Assembly (NCBI GenBank): GCA_019348265.1
Contig: JAHWJV010000082.1
Location: 1-10,468, forward strand
Direction: 5' to 3'
DNA: 10,468 nucleotides
Origin: Gemmatimonadota bacterium
GTDB taxonomy: Bacteria; Gemmatimonadota; Gemmatimonadetes; Longimicrobiales; Longimicrobiaceae
Shown in pieces: positions 6,582 to 10,468 of the stretch (positions are counted from its first letter, which is position 1; each line of letters begins with the position of its first letter). Position numbers and translations under genes: made by a program. The notes under the pieces are model-generated. The model saw only the letters and a program-made list of their open reading frames with translations. It made no database searches and was not told where the DNA came from.

Positions 6582-8315
6582 CTACTCCGCCACGTAGCGG
6601 CGAAGAGACTCCAGCGCCGCGACGAGCTGCGCGTCGCGCGGCACGGCACCCTCCGCCACCGCCTTGATCAGCTCGTCATCGCGGTGGTACAGATCGTTAC
6701 CGAAGAAGAGCCTGCCGGCCCGCATGTACGTGGTGAAGTAGCCGATGTACACCGGGATCTTCTTCGGCAGGTTGACGCGGCGGTCGTCCGGCCCCGCATT
6801 CATCGCCTGCTGCACCTTCGCCTGGTCCCAGCCGAGCACCGCCTGCGCGAGCGCTTCCGGCTTCTCCAGGCGGATGCACCCGTGGCTGAACGCACGCACG
6901 TCCTCCTTGAACAGCTCGTCGTTGGGCGTATCGTGCAGGTAGATGTTGAAGTCGTTCGGGAACATGAACTTGACCAAACCCAGCGAGTTCTTTGGTCCCG
7001 GCTTCTGACGGATGCGCGTCGCGCCTTCCGCCTGGTAGACCTCGTAGTTCTCCGCCGCCAGAATGCTCGGGTTGGACCTGATCTTGGGGAACAGCTCCTT
7101 CTCCGCGATATCGGGCGTGACGAGCCAGTACGGGCGGAAGACGACGTATTCCATCGAGTCGCTGAACACCGGCGTGATCCGGTCCTCGTACTCCTGCCCG
7201 ACGATGGTCTTCATCTCGAGCGTCTTCTTCCCGCCCTCGTAGAACTCCACGCGGAAAGCGGGCACGTTCACCAGGATGTAGCGGTCCCCGAAGGAGCGCG
7301 GGAGCCAGCGGTAGCGCTCGAGGTTGGCGGCGATCTGCCCGAGCCGGAAGCCGGCCGGCGTGTTGAGCGAGGCGACGGTCCCCTCGCCGAGCAGGCTGTC
7401 CGACTCGATCCCGTGGCGCGCCTGGAACTCGGCCACCGCACCGGCGAGCTGTGGATCGTACACTCCGGTCTGACGGGCCGCGGCGCTGTCGCTGAGCAGC
7501 CCCTCCGCGCGAAGGCGCCGCCGCAACGCGGCGAGCCGCGCCGGTGTATCGGACTCACCGGCCTTGAGTGCCCGGCCTTCCGGCACGCGGGGGAACCCGC
7601 CCTGGCTGGCGATCTGCCGATAGCGCTTCAGCTCCCGCTGCAGACCGACGTAGTCGTCGTCCTGCGGACGCATCTTCGCAATCGACGCGGCGAGGTGCGT
7701 ATCGCGCAGCGTCCGGTTCAGGGCGCTGTCCACCTGCTCTTCCTGCGGATCGACGTGCCAGTCCTTGGACACGGACTTCGGATCGACCTGACCGGTGAGC
7801 AGGTCCTCACCCAGCGCGACGTAGGTCGCGGTGAGGAGCACGTCCGCTTCGCTGACCTGCTCCGGGGTCGGCTGAGGCGTGTCCTTCACCACCCCTACGG
7901 CGCGCGCGAGCTCGTTCAGTGGGTAGCGGTCCACGCGCAGCGCGTCGTCCTGCGCGGCGATCACCGCTTTCATCAACGCCCCGGCGCGGGCCGAGATCAG
8001 CCCGTCCTCTCCAAACCAGAGCGGGCTCTGCCCGTACTGCTGGTACAGGCGCTTGGTGCGCGCCCACTGGCTCCCCTCGAGGGGCTTCGGTGCTGGCGCG
8101 CCAATCCGCGTCTGGATCGCGCTACGAACAGCCGGTGCCGGAGCCCCGGCGACTGTCGTCAGCGCCTGAGGATTCCACGCCGCGTCGTTCGCGGGCGCGC
8201 TGCTCGTCTCGCCTTCCGCCGCACGATCGCCGCACCCGGTGGCTAGCAGGAGAACCGGGGCCGTCCAGACGGCGACTCTCCGTGCGATCCATTTGCCGAA
8301 GCCATTGCTACTCAT
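6582..8315 (-). CDS. YcbB/LdtD-type L,D-transpeptidase, lipoprotein
   Basis: A 577-residue envelope enzyme that forms 3-3 cross-links in peptidoglycan or attaches proteins to it. The signal peptide has KWIARR (8-13), a hydrophobic core (14-26) and a perfect lipobox LATGC with Cys28. Residues 85-245 resemble the scaffold domain of YcbB-type enzymes (YQQYGQSPLWF). Residues 256-320 form a peptidoglycan-binding domain (LAALRRRLRAEGLL, AVAEFQARHGIESDSLLGEG). Residues 345-500 are the YkuD catalytic domain, with His461 in IYLHDTP and the SHGCIRL motif holding His478 and nucleophile Cys480. All key residues are intact. ATG 8315 is chosen because GGAG lies five bases upstream and the signal peptide begins there; ATG 8372 adds 19 residues. 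It is transcribed away from the ThuA-like gene. Confidence 0.93.
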   Translation of the reverse strand: MSSNGFGKWIARRVAVWTAPVLLLATGCGDRAAEGETSSAPANDAAWNPQALTTVAGAPAPAVRSAIQTRIGAPAPKPLEGSQWARTKRLYQQYGQSPLWFGEDGLISARAGALMKAVIAAQDDALRVDRYPLNELARAVGVVKDTPQPTPEQVSEADVLLTATYVALGEDLLTGQVDPKSVSKDWHVDPQEEQVDSALNRTLRDTHLAASIAKMRPQDDDYVGLQRELKRYRQIASQGGFPRVPEGRALKAGESDTPARLAALRRRLRAEGLLSDSAAARQTGVYDPQLAGAVAEFQARHGIESDSLLGEGTVASLNTPAGFRLGQIAANLERYRWLPRSFGDRYILVNVPAFRVEFYEGGKKTLEMKTIVGQEYEDRITPVFSDSMEYVVFRPYWLVTPDIAEKELFPKIRSNPSILAAENYEVYQAEGATRIRQKPGPKNSLGLVKFMFPNDFNIYLHDTPNDELFKEDVRAFSHGCIRLEKPEALAQAVLGWDQAKVQQAMNAGPDDRRVNLPKKIPVYIGYFTTYMRAGRLFFGNDLYHRDDELIKAVAEGAVPRDAQLVAALESLRRYVAE

Positions 8316-8337
8316 CGATACTCCAGTCCTGGGCGTA

Positions 8338-8358
8338 CCCCGGACGAGAGTGCCGGGG
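8338..8358. promoter_or_regulatory. Hairpin/palindrome upstream of the L,D-transpeptidase gene
   Basis: CCCCGG (8338-8343) and CCGGGG (8353-8358) form a perfect 6-bp GC stem with a nine-base loop, 22 bases upstream of the L,D-transpeptidase ATG. It could be a leader hairpin of the minus-strand mRNA or a regulator site in the divergent region. In this GC-rich DNA a chance palindrome is possible. Confidence 0.25.
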
Positions 8359-8499
8359 CTTTGGGTCGACATCTGGCGAAAACCGGGCCAGCCGCGGAAC
8401 GCTTCTATCCTCTACCGCGCCGCGGGCTTGCGCCGTCGTTTATACGGCCGCATACAATGAAGCGGCACCCCAGTCGTACACTCTACCCGGAGCGGCGCC

Positions 8500-9294
8500 A
8501 TGAACCGCCGGATCTTCGCACTGCAGCTGGCCGGGTCCATGGTCGCCCTCGCGCGCTGCACCAGCAGCCCCGCCGGCGCTGCCGCTCAGGGCAAGCGTCT
8601 GCTGGTCCTCTCGCAGACCGCGGGCTTTCGGCACGACTCCATACCGAGAATAGTCGATACCCTCCGAGATCTCGGGGCGGCCGCGGGCGAATGGGCGGTG
8701 GTGGAGCAAGCCGACTCTACGGAGCAGGTCGCCCGTGCCGTGACGGCGGCGCGGCTGCGAGAGGTCGACGCAGTGGTCTTCGCCAGCACCACGGGGAACC
8801 TCGCTTTTACCCCGGAAGGTCGGACGGCCTTCTACGACTGGGTTCGATCAGGCGGGAGCTACATCGGCGTGCACAGCGCGACCGACACCTTCCACGGCGA
8901 TGCGCAGTATCTCGGCCTGGTCGGGGGTGAGTTCGCGACCCACGGGCCGCAGAAGGAGGTGGAGGTGCGCGTCCAGGATCCACAGCATCCCGCCACGGCC
9001 GGTCTCCCGGCGAGCTTCCCCTTTTTCGACGAGATCTACGAGTTCAAGAACTGGAGCCGCGGCTCGGTGCACGTGCTGCTTTCAATGGCCCGCCACCCGC
9101 AGAGTGGCGCCCCGGGGGACTTCCCGCTGGCGTGGACCCGGCGGTATGGCGCTGGCCGGATGTTCTACACGGCGCTCGGTCACCGCTCCGACGCGTACGC
9201 GAATCCCCTCTTCCGGAAGCACCTCGCGGGAGGGGTCGCGTGGGCGCTCGGACTGCTGCCCGGAGACGACGCGCCGGGCAACCCGATCCGCTGA
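8500..9294 (+). CDS. Secreted ThuA-like (trehalose utilisation) family protein
   Basis: A 264-residue ThuA-family protein with the class I glutamine-amidotransferase-like fold. Members are linked to sugar metabolism; activity is generally unproven. The N-terminus NRRIFALQLAGSMVALA carries a twin-arginine-like start and a hydrophobic core, so export (possibly Tat) is likely. A C at residue 20 is preceded by Arg and is not a good lipobox. Family motifs follow in order: GFRHDSI (42-48), VDAVVFAS (89-96), GGSYIGVHSATD (118-129), GGEF (142-145), DEIYEFKNW (177-185), and AWTRRYGAGRMFYTALGHR (211-229). Length fits a single-domain member. The start has CGGAG seven bases upstream. It is alone: no sugar operon adjoins, and a promoter-like TACAAT (8453-8458) lies ahead with only a poorly spaced -35. 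Confidence 0.9.
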   Translation: MNRRIFALQLAGSMVALARCTSSPAGAAAQGKRLLVLSQTAGFRHDSIPRIVDTLRDLGAAAGEWAVVEQADSTEQVARAVTAARLREVDAVVFASTTGNLAFTPEGRTAFYDWVRSGGSYIGVHSATDTFHGDAQYLGLVGGEFATHGPQKEVEVRVQDPQHPATAGLPASFPFFDEIYEFKNWSRGSVHVLLSMARHPQSGAPGDFPLAWTRRYGAGRMFYTALGHRSDAYANPLFRKHLAGGVAWALGLLPGDDAPGNPIR

Positions 9295-9319
9295 TTCGAC
9301 ACCTCTGTGCACGTACGTC

Positions 9320-9348
9320 TTGGCACATTAACCATCACGACGTATCAT
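9320..9348 (+). promoter_or_regulatory. Sigma-70-type promoter of the cold-shock gene
   Basis: TTGGCA (9320-9325) and TATCAT (9343-9348) are separated by exactly 17 bases, matching the -35/-10 consensus well. The sequence is locally AT-rich, in contrast to its surroundings. Transcription would start near 9355, giving a leader of about 40 bases before the ATG at 9397. Confidence 0.65.
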
Positions 9349-9396
9349 ATAGCCTCCAGCGGTACGACTTCTCCACGATTATGCAGGTGGGTCAAC

Positions 9397-9741
9397 ATGG
9401 CACGAGAGCAAGGGACGGTGAAGTGGTTCAACCCGGAGAAGGGCTTCGGCTTCATCACACGGGACAACGGGGAGAAGGACGTATTCGTTCATCACAGCGC
9501 CATCCAGGGGTCAGGCTTCAAGACCCTCAACGATAACGAGCGCGTGGAGTTCGACGTGGTCCAGGGGCAGAAGGGCCCGGCGGCCGAGAACGTGCTCCGG
9601 CTAGACCCGCAGGAAGGCGGTAGCAGCGGCGGTGGCTCGCGCGGTGGCGGTGGTGGTGGTGGTCGCGGCGGCTACGGCGGCGGCGGTGGTGGTGGTGGCG
9701 GTGGCGGCGGCGGGCGGGATCGCGGCGGCGACCGCTGGTAG
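9397..9741 (+). CDS. Cold-shock protein with glycine/arginine-rich C-terminal tail
   Basis: A 114-residue CspA-family RNA chaperone that binds single-stranded RNA or DNA and melts secondary structure. Residues 1-69 form the cold-shock domain with RNP1 (KGFGFI, 15-20) preceded by KWFNPE, and RNP2 (VFVHH, 29-33). The rest, DPQE then residues 74-114, is a low-complexity tail with 29 glycines in 41 positions and scattered arginines (RGGYGG, RDRGGDRW), like RGG-type RNA-binding tails of larger proteins. Most bacterial Csps are about 70 residues and lack it. ATG 9397 has AGGTGGG (9385-9391) at correct spacing; an upstream in-frame ATG at 9307 would add non-family sequence and overlap the promoter. 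It is a single-gene unit, convergent with rpsU. Confidence 0.93.
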   Translation: MAREQGTVKWFNPEKGFGFITRDNGEKDVFVHHSAIQGSGFKTLNDNERVEFDVVQGQKGPAAENVLRLDPQEGGSSGGGSRGGGGGGGRGGYGGGGGGGGGGGGGRDRGGDRW

Positions 9742-9750
9742 GCTAAGGGA

Positions 9751-9824
9751 GTACAAAGTACAAAGTGCAAAGTTCAAAGTAACTCACCGCAGTTACTTTG
9801 AACTTTGCACTTTGTACTTCGAAC
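9751..9824. repeat. Heptad-built hairpin repeat, copy 2 (near perfect)
   Basis: The left arm is four heptads GTACAAA, GTACAAA, GTGCAAA, GTTCAAA (9751-9778) plus GTAACT. The right arm is AGTTAC then TTTGAAC, TTTGCAC, TTTGTAC, TTCGAAC (9797-9824). Positions 9758-9784 and 9791-9817 form a perfect 27-bp stem around the six-base loop CACCGC, and the outer heptads match at five of seven bases. It lies nine bases after the cold-shock stop, between two convergent genes, so it may act as a two-way transcription stop or mRNA stabiliser. There is no T-run, so a classical rho-independent terminator is not shown. Confidence 0.9.
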
Positions 9825-10046
9825 TATTCTGCTAGAAGTCGTATCTCGCGGCGGCTCTGGCGCGTTTCCGGTCCTTGTGCCTGCTCGGCCCGCGCCCGAG
9901 GCCGTCGCCTTCCGCGCCTCGCTCGGCTTCTCATAGAAGCGCTTCCGGCGCATGTCCTTGAACATACCTGAACGGATCATGCGCCTGCGAAACTGCTTCA
10001 GGGCCCAGTCGAGGCGATCGGTCTCCGCCAGCGTGATCTCGACCAC
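9774..10046 (-). CDS. rpsU: Small ribosomal subunit protein bS21, C-terminus possibly frameshifted
   Basis: bS21 sits on the 30S head near the anti-Shine-Dalgarno end of 16S rRNA. The 90-residue product starts VEITLAETDRLDWALKQFRR and continues MIRSGMFKDMRRKRFYEKPS, the classical S21 core (2-46). S21 is usually about 55-70 residues with a lysine/arginine-rich end. Here residues 47-90 are poor in basic residues, and residues 75-90 are encoded by the hairpin repeat (ending at 9774). Other frames give a much more basic end: RHKDRKRARAAARYDF terminating at 9832, just outside the repeat. A one-base deletion (natural or sequencing) is therefore suspected. The GTG start at 10046 has GGAAGGA upstream. 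An ATG one step over is out of frame. Confidence 0.9.
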   Translation of the reverse strand: MVEITLAETDRLDWALKQFRRRMIRSGMFKDMRRKRFYEKPSEARKATASGAGRAGTRTGNAPEPPRDTTSSRIVRSTKCKVQSNCGELL

Positions 10047-10107
10047 ATCGTTCCTTCCATTTGGGACGACCGGCCGCTCAGCACGGATGTGTGGCTGAAC
10101 GGCCCGC

Positions 10108-10137
10108 AATCTACGGCAGCGGCCCGGAGAAGCCCAA
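10108..10137 (-). promoter_or_regulatory. Possible promoter of rpsU
   Basis: On the minus strand TTGGGC (10137-10132) and TAGATT (10113-10108) are 18 bases apart, a fair -35/-10 pair. Transcription would start near 10101, about 55 bases before the GTG start. The neighbouring sequence is GC-rich, so a chance match is possible. Confidence 0.35.
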
Positions 10138-10160
10138 TCGGGCGCGAGCAGCGGCGCGTG

Positions 10161-10421
10161 TCAGTTCGGGGCGATCAGGACGTTGGAGGCCGCGGCGAAG
10201 AAGGGCTTCGCGCCCGGGCTCTCGAGGCGGATCTGCAGCAGACGGCTCCCGTCACCGGTCTTGCCAAGAACGGTCTCGACGATCCCGGCGCCGCCGGCGC
10301 AGTACACTTCCTCCCCAACGCGGGGCATCCGATCCGTGGCCGGCAGCCAGCCGGGACGATCGTTGCTGCTCACGTGGAGGTTGTCGAGGTGAACGCGCTT
10401 CGACTTGTTTCCGTTGGTCAC
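10161..10421 (-). CDS. Small hypothetical protein with CarD/SH3-like segment
   Basis: An 86-residue soluble protein. After a polar N-terminus (1-30), residues 33-68 read PRVGEEVYCAGGAGIVETVL then a turn TGDGS and LLQIRLES. The V-G-E-x-V-Y, G-x-G-I-V-E and strand pattern resembles the small beta-barrel of CarD/CdnL or the Mfd RNA-polymerase-interacting domain, but it lacks the helical C-terminal part of CarD. The match is weak and no function is claimed. The GTG start at 10421 overlaps the stop of the upstream reading frame by GTGA, and AAAGGCG lies just ahead. It may be the second gene of a transcript entering from the right edge. Confidence 0.6.
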   Translation of the reverse strand: MTNGNKSKRVHLDNLHVSSNDRPGWLPATDRMPRVGEEVYCAGGAGIVETVLGKTGDGSRLLQIRLESPGAKPFFAAASNVLIAPN

Positions 10422-10468
10422 TTGTCGCCTTTCGAGAGTGTCTTGGGCCGCGCTCTCGCCCTGGTCTT
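10418..10468 (-). CDS. C-terminal end of a basic-tailed protein (partial)
   Basis: From the right edge the minus strand reads 16 codons, KTRARARPKTLSKGDK, and a TGA at 10418-10420. The stop overlaps the GTG start of the next gene as GTGA, the usual sign of coupled genes, which is the main support. Such a lysine/arginine-rich end is common on DEAD-box RNA helicases, ribosome factors and nucleic-acid-binding proteins. Nothing more can be said from 16 residues. Confidence 0.45.
   Translation of the reverse strand, partial: KTRARARPKTLSKGDK

Noticed and set aside
6684..8246. Long plus-strand open frame of 520 codons
   Set aside because: Antisense to the L,D-transpeptidase, whose lipobox, domains and SHGC motif are intact. 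The translation is Arg/Val/Leu-rich without any domain, as expected from a codon shadow.
8428..8458. TTGCGC and TACAAT considered as promoter of the ThuA-like gene
   Set aside because: The -10 is good but the spacing is 19 bases and the -35 weak. Not enough to list as a feature.
9751..9824. Heptad repeat considered as a CRISPR or tandem satellite
   Set aside because: Units are only seven bases, there are no unique spacers, and the two arms are inverted.
9632..9835. Short frame encoding KVQSAKFKV and FELCTLYFEL
   Set aside because: These peptides are just the two arms of the heptad repeat being translated. The same false peptides appear wherever the repeat lies.

Overview
The window is a GC-rich piece of bacterial chromosome that is densely packed and has short intergenic gaps. 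It contains ordinary, vertically inherited-looking genes: no transposase, integrase, phage gene, CRISPR array, rRNA or tRNA was seen. The RsbRD-like sensor N-terminus, YcbB-type L,D-transpeptidase, YdeI/OmdA protein, extended S21 protein and many GTG/TTG starts would suit Gemmatimonadota or a neighbouring soil phylum. That placement is an impression from gene style, not a proof.

Layout from left to right. (1) Positions 1-209, minus strand: the N-terminus of a sensor/histidine-kinase-like protein that runs off the left edge. (2) 237-902: a DUF4142 lipoprotein, followed by the first copy of a heptad-built hairpin repeat (923-982) that abuts the start of a DinB-like protein (984-1559). (3) 1560-1908: a gap with no convincing gene, then a small stress-type hypothetical protein (1909-2379). 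(4) 2464-5446: a tight plus-strand operon with overlapping or nearly touching ends: a small putative winged-helix protein, PurU (formyl-THF deformylase), a membrane-anchored endonuclease/exonuclease/phosphatase-fold protein, and a phosphatidylcholine-synthase-like CDP-alcohol phosphotransferase. (5) 5448-5546, minus strand: a possible 32-residue single-span membrane microprotein, tail to tail with that operon. (6) 5697-6532: a small hypothetical protein and a DUF1905/OmdA protein with an odd start. (7) 6582-8315, minus strand: a large lipoprotein L,D-transpeptidase that cross-links peptidoglycan. It is divergent from a secreted ThuA-like protein (8500-9294). (8) 9320-10468: a cold-shock protein with a long glycine/arginine tail and a good sigma-70-type promoter, the second and much better copy of the hairpin repeat, then on the minus strand ribosomal protein S21 (possibly frameshifted at its C-terminus), a small CarD-like protein, and the last 16 codons of a basic-tailed protein running in from the right edge.

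How the genes fit together. The 2464-5446 operon joins one-carbon folate metabolism (PurU) to membrane lipid synthesis. The right end groups RNA-handling proteins (Csp and S21, perhaps with a transcription or helicase partner). The envelope theme recurs: L,D-transpeptidase, DUF4142 lipoprotein, phosphatidylcholine synthase, the membrane EEP protein. The most unusual features are the heptad inverted-repeat element, the S21 reading frame that runs into one copy of it, the unlisted microprotein, and the RGG-like tail on the cold-shock protein. No clearly new defence or mobile system is visible.
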